Below, piece by piece: positions 8,362 to 16,961 of a stretch of DNA of 64,000 bases. How positions within the stretch are numbered: position 1 is the stretch's first letter; each line of letters starts with the position of its first letter. Source of the stretch: SIG307 sp045596385 (lineage in GTDB: Bacteria > Bacillota > Clostridia > Lachnospirales > Lachnospiraceae); NCBI GenBank assembly GCA_045596385.1, contig JAZOCC010000021.1, positions 186,001 through 250,000 on the forward strand, given 5' to 3'. Position numbers and translations under genes: made by a program. The notes beneath the pieces were generated by a model. It ran no database searches. It saw only the letters and a program-made list of their open reading frames with translations, and was not told where the DNA came from.

Positions 8362-8433
8362 TTAAATAGGTTTTTGAAGATGTGAGAGGAATGTTTTTTA
8401 CAAAATTTAAAGATACCTGAAAGGAGTATTTTC

Positions 8434-10830
8434 ATGCAGTACGGTTATTTTGATTTGGAAAACAAAGAGTACGTGATTACCCGTCCGGATACCCCGGCAC
8501 CGTGGGCGAATTATTTGGGAGATCCGGAGTACGGCGCAATTATCTCCAATAATGCGGCAGGCTACAGCTTTGTAAAGTCCGGTGCAAACGGACGTATTAC
8601 CCGGTATCGTTTTAATTCCGATATGGCACTTCCGGGAAGATACATCTATATTCGTGATAATGATGCGAAGGATTATTGGTCCGCTTCCTGGCAGCCGGTA
8701 GGTAAGCCTCTTGATACTTATAAGAGCGAGTGCCGTCACGGTACCGCTTACACGGTAATGACCGCCGAGTATACCGGTATCAAGTCCGAGACTACATACT
8801 ATGTTCCGCAGGGCAAGACTTATGAGGTATGGCGTACGAAGATTACCAACAACTCTGATAAGGACAGAAATCTTTCTACCTTCGGTTTTGTAGAGTTTAC
8901 AAATGACAGTAACTATGAGCAGGATCAGGTAAACCTGCAGTACACCTTGTTTATTACCCGTACCAGCTTTGAGGGAGATAAGATTGTACAGCACATTAAC
9001 GAGCACAACGGATGTGATGAGACCGGTTCCAACTACATGGAGCGTTTCTTTGGTTTGGTAGGGGCTCCGGTTTCCGCATACAACGGTGGTTTGAGCAGCT
9101 TTATCGGACCGTACAGAACCTATTCCAACCCGATTGCGGTAGAGCGCGGTAAGTGTGACAATGAATTAAACTACTGTAGCAACTGCTGCGGTGCATTACA
9201 GTCCGATTTTGTATTAAAGCCGGGCGAGACCAAGGAACTCATTTATCTCCTGGGTCGCAAGAACAATGCGGAAGCTACGGAAATTATGGCGGAGTATAAG
9301 AAGGCCGGTAAGGTAGACGAGGAAGTGGCGCAGTTAAAGAATTACTGGCACGGTCAGCTTTCCAACTTTAAGGTAGAGACTCCGTCCATGGAATTCAACA
9401 ATATGCTGAATGTATGGAATGCTTACCAGTGTTTCATTACCTTTATCTGGTCCAGAGCAGCTTCTCTTATTTACTGTGGTCTCAGAAACGGTTACGGTTA
9501 TCGTGATACCGTACAGGATATACAGGGTATTATTCATTTGGATCCGGAGATGGCGGCAGAGAAGATCCGCTTCATGCTTTCCGCGCAGGTAGACAACGGC
9601 GGCGGACTTCCGCTTGTTAAGTTCGACCACAATGCGGGTCATGAGAATACCCCGGACGATCCGGAGTACGTAAAGGAGACCGGACATCCGTCCTATCGTG
9701 CGGATGATGCTCTTTGGTTGTTCCCGACGATTGTAAAGTACATTGGCGAGAGCGGTAATGTTGCATTCCTTGATGAGGTTATCGTTTACGCAAACGGTGG
9801 CGAGGATACGGTGTACGAGCACTTAAAGAGAGCAATCAAGTTCTCCATGGAGCGTCTCGGTGACCACGACATGCCGGCAGGCCTGCATGCAGACTGGAAC
9901 GATTGCCTGCGTCTCGGTGCAAAGGGTGAGTCCACCTTCGTGGCATTCCAGCTGTATTATGCCATGACCGAGCTTCGCAAGATGGCGCAGTACAAGGGCG
10001 ACACTGCATATGTGGAATATCTTGACGAGGTACAGGCAAAGCTTTCCGCTTCCCTTGAGAAGTGCTGGGATGAGGACAGATTTATCCGCGGTATCCGTGA
10101 CAACGGTGTGATTGTCGGTGCAAAGAAGGACCCGGAGGCAAATATGTGGTTGAATCCGCAGAGCTGGAGCGTTATCTCTAAGTTTGCGGAGGGCGAGCGT
10201 GCCGAGACCGCAATGAACAGCGTTTACAACATTTTAAATACACCGTACGGTGCAAAACTTTTGGATCCGCCTTACAAGAAGCACTACTTTGACGGTGCTC
10301 TTATGAAGGTATTTAACCTTGACGTAAAGGAGAACGGTGGTATCTTCTCCCAGTCCCAGGGCTGGTTAATCCTTGCCGAGTCTTTACTGGGTCACGGAAA
10401 TCGTGCCTTCCAGTATTTTATGGAAACCTCTCCGATTGCCATGAACGACAAGGCAGAGATTCGTGTGTCCGAGCCGTATGTACACGGTCAGTTCACCGAG
10501 AGTAAGGCTTCCCCGTACGAAGGACGTTCTCATGTACACTGGCTCACCGGTACCGCATCCACCGTTATGGTCGGCTGCGTGGAAGGTATCTGCGGTATGC
10601 GTCCGGACTTTGATGGGCTTGCAATCGCTCCGTCCATTCCGTCTTCCTGGGATGGCTTTAAGATTGAGAAGATGTTCCGCGGTAAGAAGCTTAACATTAC
10701 CATCGACAATTCTGCACATGTGGAAAGCGGAGTTGCAAAGCTTACCTTAAACGGCGAAGTGCTTGACGGTAACTATGTTCCGGCAGCAAAGCTTGCGGAT
10801 GTGAATGATATCGTGGTAGTGATGGGATAA
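8434..10830 (+). CDS. GH94 glycoside phosphorylase (chitobiose/cellobiose phosphorylase type)
   Basis: A 798-residue cytoplasmic enzyme of family GH94, which splits a beta-linked disaccharide with phosphate to give a sugar 1-phosphate and a free sugar. Domain order is typical: N-terminal beta-sandwich (GYFDLENKEYVITRPDTPAP), helical linker, (alpha/alpha)6 barrel with GYRDTVQD and the catalytic acid in HADWNDCLRLG (about residue 490), then a C-terminal sandwich with WLTGTAS and KLTLNG. Length is close to N,N'-diacetylchitobiose phosphorylase (about 800) and cellobiose phosphorylase (about 810); both remain possible. GAAAGGAG precedes the ATG. Codon use is biased toward a small set, suggesting strong expression. 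The adjacent AraC gene is the likely regulator. No sugar transporter is next to it. Confidence 0.9.
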   Translation: MQYGYFDLENKEYVITRPDTPAPWANYLGDPEYGAIISNNAAGYSFVKSGANGRITRYRFNSDMALPGRYIYIRDNDAKDYWSASWQPVGKPLDTYKSECRHGTAYTVMTAEYTGIKSETTYYVPQGKTYEVWRTKITNNSDKDRNLSTFGFVEFTNDSNYEQDQVNLQYTLFITRTSFEGDKIVQHINEHNGCDETGSNYMERFFGLVGAPVSAYNGGLSSFIGPYRTYSNPIAVERGKCDNELNYCSNCCGALQSDFVLKPGETKELIYLLGRKNNAEATEIMAEYKKAGKVDEEVAQLKNYWHGQLSNFKVETPSMEFNNMLNVWNAYQCFITFIWSRAASLIYCGLRNGYGYRDTVQDIQGIIHLDPEMAAEKIRFMLSAQVDNGGGLPLVKFDHNAGHENTPDDPEYVKETGHPSYRADDALWLFPTIVKYIGESGNVAFLDEVIVYANGGEDTVYEHLKRAIKFSMERLGDHDMPAGLHADWNDCLRLGAKGESTFVAFQLYYAMTELRKMAQYKGDTAYVEYLDEVQAKLSASLEKCWDEDRFIRGIRDNGVIVGAKKDPEANMWLNPQSWSVISKFAEGERAETAMNSVYNILNTPYGAKLLDPPYKKHYFDGALMKVFNLDVKENGGIFSQSQGWLILAESLLGHGNRAFQYFMETSPIAMNDKAEIRVSEPYVHGQFTESKASPYEGRSHVHWLTGTASTVMVGCVEGICGMRPDFDGLAIAPSIPSSWDGFKIEKMFRGKKLNITIDNSAHVESGVAKLTLNGEVLDGNYVPAAKLADVNDIVVVMG

Positions 10831-10860
10831 AACGGACAATATAGTATAGGTCGAAGGAAA

Positions 10861-10906
10861 AGGGCTGTCGCAAAAGTGAGAGATTCACTTCTGCGGCAGC
10901 CCTCTT
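10861..10906 (+). terminator. Terminator after the GH94 gene
   Basis: A long stem AGGGCTGTCGCA...AAGTGA / TCACTT...TGCGGCAGCCCT with small mismatches and a GAGAT loop, ending at 10902 and followed by a short CTTGGG. The T tract is poor but the stem is very stable. It separates the phosphorylase from the aldo/keto reductase. Confidence 0.6.
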
Positions 10907-10928
10907 GGGATAAGAAAGGAAGTTGTGT

Positions 10929-11849
10929 ATGAAGGAAATTAACTTTGGAACATCAGGAAAAAAGATGCCTGCTATTGTGGTAGGCTGTATGCGTCTTGCA
11001 GGGAAAAGCCGTGAGGAGATGGAATGTTTTTTGCAAACCGCAGTGGAGCAGGGAGCGTACTTTTTTGACCATGCGGATATTTACGGCGGAGGACAGAGTG
11101 AGGCAATATTCGGAGAAGCATTGGCAAATAGTGTGTCCATGAAACGTGAGGATTTATTTATACAGTCAAAGTGCGGCATCCGGAACGGATTTTTCGATTC
11201 TTCCAAGGAGCATATTATCGAGGCGGTAGACGGTAGCTTAAAACGGCTTAAGACGGACTATCTGGATGCCCTTTTGATTCACCGCTCGGATGCCCTTGTT
11301 GAGGCGGAAGAAGTGGCGGAAGCCTTTGAGGAGCTTTATGAAAAAGGAAAGGTACGGTATTTCGGTGTATCGAATCATAAGCCGATGCAGATTGAACTGT
11401 TAAAGAAGTATGTAAAGCAGCCTTTGGTTGCCAATCAGCTACAGTTCAGCATTCCGGTATCCAATATGGTGGCAAACGGGTTTGAAGTAAATATGACTTC
11501 CGACGGAGCACCGGACCGGGACGGTAGTGTATTGGACTATTCCAGACTCCATGACATGACCATCCAGGCCTGGTCGCCGTATCAGATGCCGAACTGGCAG
11601 GGATGTTTTATTGATAGTGAAAAATATCCGGAGTTAAATAAAGAGATGCAAGTGTTGGCAGAGAAGTATGGGGTGAGCAAGACCGCCATAGCAACGGCGT
11701 GGATCTTGCGCCATCCGGCAGGCATGCAGGTGGTAACCGGAACCGCAAGCGAAGGTCGTTTGACGGAGATTATCGATGCTTGTAAGATAACACTTTCCAG
11801 AGAAGAGTGGTATCGGTTGTATTTGTCGGCGGGTCATATTTTGCCGTAG
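10929..11849 (+). CDS. Aldo/keto reductase (YdhF-like)
   Basis: A 306-residue NADPH-dependent (alpha/beta)8 oxidoreductase. The catalytic tetrad is visible: Asp and Tyr in FFDHADIYGGGQSE (about residues 48-55), Lys in IQSKCG, His in LLIHRSD. The C-terminal cofactor-binding segment (AIATAWILRHPAGMQVVTGT) is normal. Closest in pattern to the YdhF subgroup, whose physiological substrates are not settled. The frame opens at a TTG at 10923, but the ATG at 10929 with GAAAGGAAG upstream is preferred. It sits between two hairpin terminators, hence monocistronic. Confidence 0.9.
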   Translation: MKEINFGTSGKKMPAIVVGCMRLAGKSREEMECFLQTAVEQGAYFFDHADIYGGGQSEAIFGEALANSVSMKREDLFIQSKCGIRNGFFDSSKEHIIEAVDGSLKRLKTDYLDALLIHRSDALVEAEEVAEAFEELYEKGKVRYFGVSNHKPMQIELLKKYVKQPLVANQLQFSIPVSNMVANGFEVNMTSDGAPDRDGSVLDYSRLHDMTIQAWSPYQMPNWQGCFIDSEKYPELNKEMQVLAEKYGVSKTAIATAWILRHPAGMQVVTGTASEGRLTEIIDACKITLSREEWYRLYLSAGHILP

Positions 11850-11915
11850 AGGAAAGCGATGCCGATGAGCGTTTGAGAGTGTAAAAGAATTTATTGACTG
11901 AGATATGGGAAAGTC

Positions 11916-11972
11916 AGGGCAAATCATGCGTTAGACAGGCAATAAATATGTCGCGTGTGATTTGCCCTTTTT
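11916..11972 (+). terminator. Intrinsic terminator before the GntR operon
   Basis: AGGGCAAATC (11916-11925) pairs exactly with GATTTGCCCT (11959-11968), followed by TTTTT. It ends the aldo/keto reductase transcript only a few bases before the -35 box of the next promoter. Confidence 0.75.
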
Positions 11973-11974
11973 CC

Positions 11975-12039
11975 TTGACATGAAACTGTATTACTGCTAT
12001 AATACGGTTAGAAACTGTATTACACGAGTGATACGGTTT
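11975..12039 (+). promoter_or_regulatory. Consensus promoter with two palindromic operators
   Basis: TTGACA (11975-11980), a 17-base spacer and TATAAT (11998-12003) make a perfect SigmaA promoter. Two imperfect palindromes with the same half-sites lie over and just after it: AAACTGTATTA...TAATACGGTT (11983-12010) and AAACTGTATTAC-ACGA-GTGATACGGTTT (12012-12039). The first covers the spacer and -10 box, the second the start-site region. This is the layout of an autorepressed GntR/YtrA operon. The operator assignment is inferred from symmetry and position. Confidence 0.8.
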
Positions 12040-12107
12040 CGAAAATGAGTAAAGAGAAGTAAGAAAAGAAGTGCAAAGAAAAGCAAAAAGAAAGGCAGGT
12101 GAGTCCC

Positions 12108-12479
12108 GTGGTTGTGGATTTTTCGGAATTAAAACTAAATGAAGAAAGCCCGATTTATATGCAGATTGTTCGGTTTGTGAAAATTAAGATGGTGAACCGG
12201 CAGGTACGGGACGGGGACGAGCTGCCTTCCAGACGTGTGTTATCTGCGGTGTTGGAAGTAAATCCCAATACCATCCAGAAGGCGTATCGCTTGATGGAAG
12301 AGGAGGGGATACTGGTTTCCTTTGCCGGGTCTAAGAGCCTGTTACGGTTTGATGAGAGCCTGGTAGATAAGTACCGGAGAGAACTGTTGGCGTTGGAAGC
12401 GGAAAAGTACATCGAAGAGGTAAAGAAAATGGGACTTGCTGTTGAGGAGGCCGTAGCGTTGGTAAGGGAAAACTGGTAA
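12108..12479 (+). CDS. GntR family regulator, YtrA subfamily
   Basis: A short (about 123-residue) GntR protein: winged helix-turn-helix at residues 10-75 (PIYMQIVRFVKIKMV, then LPSRRVLSAVLEVNPNTIQK with the family's AYRLMEEEGI), then only a short helical tail for dimerisation. That architecture is the YtrA subfamily, which typically represses a linked ABC-transporter operon. GTG starts at 12099, 12108 and 12114 are possible; 12108 has the best spacing to AGGCAGG. It heads the transcript at the promoter with two palindromic operators, so self-repression is likely. The inducer is unknown; cell-envelope antibiotics induce some relatives. Confidence 0.88.
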   Translation: MVVDFSELKLNEESPIYMQIVRFVKIKMVNRQVRDGDELPSRRVLSAVLEVNPNTIQKAYRLMEEEGILVSFAGSKSLLRFDESLVDKYRRELLALEAEKYIEEVKKMGLAVEEAVALVRENW

Positions 12480-12489
12480 GGAGGGAGTT

Positions 12490-13263
12490 ATGGAGAAACG
12501 ATATAAACGGGCGTTTTGGAGCGTCCAGGTTAAGTATAGCTGTCGTCGTCTGCTCTTGTTGTATGGGGGTGTGCTCGCCGGAATGGCGGGATGGTATTTG
12601 GTCCAAGCCAATGTGAAGTTCAAAATCTACGGAGCAGAGCTGACATTGTTTGAACATTTGCAAGGAATGCCGGTGTATTTGTCATTTCTGGCGGTAGTGT
12701 TGGGCTCGCAGGGTATTTTATCGGTCGCATACGCGAAGCAGGAGAAAAACCGGCTGGCCATGGCGAAGCTGTTATTGGAGCCTCGTACGGTTTGGAACAT
12801 CCGGTTCGGGTATTCGGTGCTTGTCACTGTAGCATCCTTTCTGGTGCATTTTATCAGCGTTTTTCTGTTGTTTTTTGCGAACCGGCTGCTGTATCCGGGG
12901 GAGGCGTTCGAAATCGGGGAGCTTTATCCGGTATTTTACCGTTTTCGCCATCTGTATGTGTGCTATCCGGTGATGAATCCGTGGGCGGTTTTGCTACTGA
13001 TACTTTGTGTGACGGCGCTGGCACAATGCTCTGTGTGGGTGAGTACCGTGGTCCGGCATAATGCCTGGGTAAGGAGTGTCTTCCCGGTGGGGCTGGTGTC
13101 GCTCTTACTTGTACTATTCGTTGTGCCGGATATGATAAGCCTTGCATTGTTCGGAACAGTGACAGCCGTTGTAACGATATATGCACTCATAACAGGAAGA
13201 ACCCTATACCTTGAGGGCGAATCAAACGAAGCAACGGAAGGGAACGGGGGTGCAAAAGGGTGA
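12490..13263 (+). CDS. ABC-type permease-like membrane protein (paralogue A)
   Basis: A 257-residue protein with about six hydrophobic segments, starting with a cytoplasmic FWSVQVKYSCRRLLLLYGGV run that is repeated almost in the same form in the gene at 14770. The two share length, the YPVFYRFRHLY / AVFYRFTHLY motif and membrane layout, so they arose by duplication. No named transporter family is recognised with confidence, but position in an operon with a lone ATPase suggests a membrane subunit of an ABC exporter or sensor complex. It starts 10 bases after the GntR stop with GGAGGG, and its stop overlaps the next start (GTGA). Confidence 0.75.
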   Translation: MEKRYKRAFWSVQVKYSCRRLLLLYGGVLAGMAGWYLVQANVKFKIYGAELTLFEHLQGMPVYLSFLAVVLGSQGILSVAYAKQEKNRLAMAKLLLEPRTVWNIRFGYSVLVTVASFLVHFISVFLLFFANRLLYPGEAFEIGELYPVFYRFRHLYVCYPVMNPWAVLLLILCVTALAQCSVWVSTVVRHNAWVRSVFPVGLVSLLLVLFVVPDMISLALFGTVTAVVTIYALITGRTLYLEGESNEATEGNGGAKG

Positions 13264-14258
13264 AACGAAACGTAACAATGGCGGTAGTAACATTTTTTGT
13301 CCTTGTGCTGCTTACGGTAGGAGGTATCGGGGTTCTGCTTTTCGGTGATAAGAAGACACCAAAGATCGTGAAAGTGTTGGGAGAGGGCGACAGTAGTGTA
13401 CTGGACGGATTTACCGTAGAGACGGAGTTTGCGGTTCACAACAGAGCCTATGGAAACGCCATTATCCATTCCTATGACACAATGCTCGGAAAACGAATGC
13501 AAAGTGTTACCTTTTCGGAAGGAAAGGCAACTGCGACCGAGGTGTTTGACACGGAAGACTGCGGAAGTATGGAATTGTACAATTGGGTGGCCAGAGATCA
13601 TTCTTATTGGGAAAATGCGGAAACGGAATATCGATTCAGCCCCGACGGAAAAACGGAATACCGGTATCCGATGGATGCGTTACTTAAGGGCTTCCGGGGA
13701 AGAGGCGTGTTTGCGGTTCCCGAAGAAAAAGTGGTTACCTTAATCGGTACCCAGGAAGGAAACGTGGTGGCTTTTTTGTACGATGAAGAGACAGCCACGA
13801 TGAAGAAGGCGGTAGTATGGGAAAGCGTAGGAAAATTCGATACTTGGGGCTGTAGTATCGACGGCGGTCAACTCACTTTTCGGATTGACACACAAGGCAA
13901 AAGCCGATTGACGGTATTTCACATAAATCAACCGGAACAGATGTTGTATGCTTATGAGATAAAGGATTGGGACGGGATTCGTGAGTATAGAGGCAGTGAA
14001 TCTGTAACGGAGCAGGGAACGGTTCGCCATGATGCGGATGTTTATGTGAAAGGGGACCGGATTTATATTGCAGAGTTTTACAGTATTTTGGAAGAGGATT
14101 CCATCCGCTACAGTGTGTATGTGGGAGAACGGGGGGAAACGCTCTATCAGTGCGAGGTGACGTTGGAGAAGAAACGGATATCACGGGACACAAAGAGGAA
14201 TCCGGAATACGAGCTTAAGGCGGAACACGGGCGGATTCGGATAATTCCGAACCGGTAA
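13260..14258 (+). CDS. Membrane-anchored extracytoplasmic protein (ectodomain 1)
   Basis: A 332-residue protein with one N-terminal membrane segment (residues 5-29) and no lipobox or clear cleavage site, so the remaining 300 residues are predicted to sit outside, anchored. The ectodomain is beta-rich by pattern and has no family I can name. It starts at a GTG overlapping the previous stop by four bases, so translation is coupled. The beginning of the ectodomain (KVLGEGDSSVLDGFTVE) resembles that of the gene at 16954 (KVLVGDASYVDGIEI), which suggests distant homology. Probably a sensing or cargo subunit of the adjacent ABC system; function unknown. Confidence 0.7.
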   Translation: MKRNVTMAVVTFFVLVLLTVGGIGVLLFGDKKTPKIVKVLGEGDSSVLDGFTVETEFAVHNRAYGNAIIHSYDTMLGKRMQSVTFSEGKATATEVFDTEDCGSMELYNWVARDHSYWENAETEYRFSPDGKTEYRYPMDALLKGFRGRGVFAVPEEKVVTLIGTQEGNVVAFLYDEETATMKKAVVWESVGKFDTWGCSIDGGQLTFRIDTQGKSRLTVFHINQPEQMLYAYEIKDWDGIREYRGSESVTEQGTVRHDADVYVKGDRIYIAEFYSILEEDSIRYSVYVGERGETLYQCEVTLEKKRISRDTKRNPEYELKAEHGRIRIIPNR

Positions 14259-14291
14259 CCGAAGAGATGCAGAATAAAAGGAGGATGCGGT

Positions 14292-14738
14292 ATGAAAAAC
14301 AAAAAGAAAGTAATCATTGTAGGTGTAGCGATTGTAGTTTGTTTGCTGTTGGTATTCGGCGGAATCGAGATTTATAAGTACAATACGATGACATATCGTG
14401 TGGGAATAGCAAGGTCGGGAGACGGAAGATTAGCGGATCCGGTCATCGTCTGGGGGGCGCGTACGGAATTCGGTGCTTCCCAAAAGGCACAACTAAAAAG
14501 TCAGGAAATTTTGAAAGAATGGCGCGAAAAGGTGGATAGCGTGATTATTGAGATTCACCAAAACTATAGTGAGGATAAAGAGCGTACCCTGAATGTGACG
14601 ATTCGCGGTGAGAACGGAAAGACAGAGATTCATTTCTTCGGAGAGGGAATCCCAAACGGCGGAACCGAGGTGGAGAGAATCGATAAAACGGTTTGGCTGA
14701 ATTATGAGTTTGAGCTGGATAAGGATGTAATTTATTAG
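14292..14738 (+). CDS. Small membrane-anchored extracytoplasmic protein
   Basis: A 148-residue protein with a basic start (MKNKKK), one hydrophobic anchor (about residues 7-26) and an outside domain of about 120 residues. No conserved family is recognised; the ectodomain contains a helix-like SQKAQLKSQEILKEWREKVD followed by paired strands (TLNVTIRGENGKTEIHFFG). AAAGGAGGATGCGGT precedes the ATG. It lies in the middle of the GntR-ABC operon between the two paralogous permease-like genes. Confidence 0.65.
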   Translation: MKNKKKVIIVGVAIVVCLLLVFGGIEIYKYNTMTYRVGIARSGDGRLADPVIVWGARTEFGASQKAQLKSQEILKEWREKVDSVIIEIHQNYSEDKERTLNVTIRGENGKTEIHFFGEGIPNGGTEVERIDKTVWLNYEFELDKDVIY

Positions 14739-14769
14739 GAAATAGAAAGGAAGCTTGGGTAGAGGGCTT

Positions 14770-15549
14770 ATGGGAACAGAAAAGGAAACGGAAAAAAACA
14801 GACGAAAAGCCTTCTGGGGTTTACAGTTAAAGTATACGTTAACACCGCTGTTATTGCTTTACGGCGGCGTGCTTACGGTGATGACAGGCTTATTTTTGTA
14901 TAACCTGTTTGTAAATGTAAGGACAAGGGACGGCGTGGTGTGGTTTGCGGACCAGATGAGCGCATTGCCGGTTACGTTAATGTTCTTTGTTCTTGTAATC
15001 GGCTCCCAGGTTATTGTTGCCAGAGGATTTTTAAAGCAGGAGCGAAATGAGTTGGGAATGAAGCGGGTGCTGTTGTTTGAGGAAACAAAGGCACTGATCC
15101 GGTTCGGATATTCCTTTCTGATTGCGTTTGCAAGTTATCTGATAAACTTTTTGATACTATGCCTGTTGCTGGTGCTTGACAATTTACTTTTACCGTCTCA
15201 TGCGCTTGGCGGAGCGGAGATGCATGCGGTGTTTTATCGGTTTACTCATTTATACCGGCTGTATCCGTTTTTAAAGCTGTGGGCATTGCCGGCTGCGGCG
15301 GTTGTGATTCTGGCGTGTGCGGTCATGTCGTCGTTGGTTGTTAAGGTACGTAGAAAACTGGACATATTTTACGGAATGGAGATTCCGTTCCTTTTCTTGG
15401 CACTTGCTTATTTTTCTCTCGGACCATCCAAAGGAGGAATAATCGGAAGTATTGTGTTTATGGCAGTCCGGGGATTATGGCATTGCGGGAAGTATGTGTT
15501 TTTGTATGTAAGGAGACAAAAGGATGACAGAACAGAATTTGCTTCATAG
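14770..15549 (+). CDS. ABC-type permease-like membrane protein (paralogue B)
   Basis: A 259-residue protein with about six membrane segments, a paralogue of the product at 12490: both begin with a basic cytoplasmic stretch, AFWGLQLKYTLTPLLLLYGG, and share GSQ(V/G)I after the second segment and the motif AVFYRFTHLYRLYPF. The frame also allows a TTG start at 14755 right behind AAAGGAAG, but that spacing is very short; the ATG at 14770 after AGAGGG is chosen, with doubt. The end overlaps the next gene by 26 bases. Likely a membrane subunit of the operon's transporter. Confidence 0.72.
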   Translation: MGTEKETEKNRRKAFWGLQLKYTLTPLLLLYGGVLTVMTGLFLYNLFVNVRTRDGVVWFADQMSALPVTLMFFVLVIGSQVIVARGFLKQERNELGMKRVLLFEETKALIRFGYSFLIAFASYLINFLILCLLLVLDNLLLPSHALGGAEMHAVFYRFTHLYRLYPFLKLWALPAAAVVILACAVMSSLVVKVRRKLDIFYGMEIPFLFLALAYFSLGPSKGGIIGSIVFMAVRGLWHCGKYVFLYVRRQKDDRTEFAS

Positions 15550-16201
15550 CTGGTTTAAGAAAAAAGCGGTAAGGCGTTTCTGGCTTACGGTAGTGCTGGT
15601 AAATCTGACCGCATGGTTGCTGGAAATTACCTCCTATATCGATACGTTTCAAAAGACAAAGCATTATTATCTGGGAATCACCTGTATGGTAGCGGCGATG
15701 CTGTTTCTTGCTATCATCGTTGTTCACAGGGAAAGCTTTACGGAGAACTGGGATGTGACGTTGCGTCGTATACCGAAGTACCGGGCGAAGTATATGGTAA
15801 CAAAGCTGGGGACCGTGCTCTTGCCGGGAGCGATTTATGTGGGATATTGGGGGCTGATGTGGCTCATCCGGTGTATCGGGTATTATATTGAGATATCGGA
15901 GGGTATACAAGAAGAGGAAAAGAAGGATATTTTTGAAGTGATTTCTTTCGGTTCCCTTGGAGAAATTTGTCTGTATATCCTATTGTTCGGGGTATCGGTA
16001 TTGTTACTTAGCTTTACGTTACGAAAGATTCGGAAGGATTTGCCCGGCTTTTTTGCGGCGATTGCAGGAGTTGCAATGAGTGTGCTTCTGTTTACGGAAG
16101 TGGTAAGGCTTTCGGGAATATGGATGTTTTTGGGTGTACTTACAGGGTTAATCGCGGTTATGATGCTGTTTTTAATCAGACATGTTTACCGGAAATTATA
16201 A
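15524..16201 (+). CDS. Polytopic membrane protein, third permease-like subunit
   Basis: A 225-residue protein with about six hydrophobic segments and a charged central loop (EGIQEEEKKDIFE). Not similar enough to the two paralogous permeases to call homologous by eye. AAGGAGACAAAAGG precedes the ATG, inside the end of the preceding gene, so the two are translationally coupled. It comes directly before the ATPase gene, the usual place for a transporter membrane subunit. Function unknown beyond that inference. Confidence 0.68.
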   Translation: MTEQNLLHSWFKKKAVRRFWLTVVLVNLTAWLLEITSYIDTFQKTKHYYLGITCMVAAMLFLAIIVVHRESFTENWDVTLRRIPKYRAKYMVTKLGTVLLPGAIYVGYWGLMWLIRCIGYYIEISEGIQEEEKKDIFEVISFGSLGEICLYILLFGVSVLLLSFTLRKIRKDLPGFFAAIAGVAMSVLLFTEVVRLSGIWMFLGVLTGLIAVMMLFLIRHVYRKL

Positions 16202-16223
16202 AAGAGAACAAGGGGGTCATGAA

Positions 16224-16961
16224 ATGTTAGAAATAAAGAGTTTTAAGCGTTCCTTTCCGATACAAAACGATACTTTTTTACCGAAGGTAAGCATCGGTCA
16301 GGGAGAGATTATTGCACTTTTGGGACAAAACGGCGCCGGCAAGACAACCTTAATGAAGGATATTCTGGGAATGAAGGAACACCCGATTCATGAGATTACG
16401 CTGGACGGTAAGCCCATTGGGTATAAAAACCTGGATCGCTTTGCCTTCGGAAGCTGTGAACATACCTTTTTCGGGGAGTTTACGGTGGAGGAACAAAGAG
16501 AGTTTTACGAGATGAACTTTCCGAAGTTCCGTAAGGACCGGTTTAAGCTTTTGACGGAATATTTCCGGATTCCGGATAAGTGGAAGCTGAAGGAATTGTC
16601 TGTTGGTGAGCAGAATCAGGTGGAGACCGTATTTGCCCTGTGTCAGGGAGGAGATTACATTCTGCTTGACGAGCCCTTTGCCAATAACGATTTATTCCAC
16701 AGAAAGGATTTTTATAAGCTTTTGCTGGGAATATTGGGCGAGGATGAAACGTTGATTATTTCTACCCATCTGGTGGAAGAGGTGGAGTCCATTATTAACC
16801 GGGTGCTCTTGGTGGATAAGTTTGATATTGTGGCGGATGTGGGGATTGATGAAATGGAAGATAACCATACGGATGTGGTGACATGGCTTAAGAAAAAGCT
16901 GGACTACAACGAGGGAAGAGCAGCGGAATTTATCCGGAAGATGGAGGATGGGAATGTTTAA
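16224..16961 (+). CDS. ABC transporter ATP-binding protein
   Basis: A 245-residue nucleotide-binding domain. Walker A is LGQNGAGKTTLMKD (about residues 34-47), the signature is LSVGEQNQVE (slightly off the usual LSGGQ), Walker B is YILLDEPF and the switch His is in STHLVEE. It resembles YtrB/EcsA-type exporter ATPases. The frame opens at 16182, but AGGGGG before 16224 and the conserved MLEIK start choose 16224. It is the only ATPase in an operon with three membrane proteins, so it is expected to power a complex built from them. Confidence 0.92.
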   Translation: MLEIKSFKRSFPIQNDTFLPKVSIGQGEIIALLGQNGAGKTTLMKDILGMKEHPIHEITLDGKPIGYKNLDRFAFGSCEHTFFGEFTVEEQREFYEMNFPKFRKDRFKLLTEYFRIPDKWKLKELSVGEQNQVETVFALCQGGDYILLDEPFANNDLFHRKDFYKLLLGILGEDETLIISTHLVEEVESIINRVLLVDKFDIVADVGIDEMEDNHTDVVTWLKKKLDYNEGRAAEFIRKMEDGNV

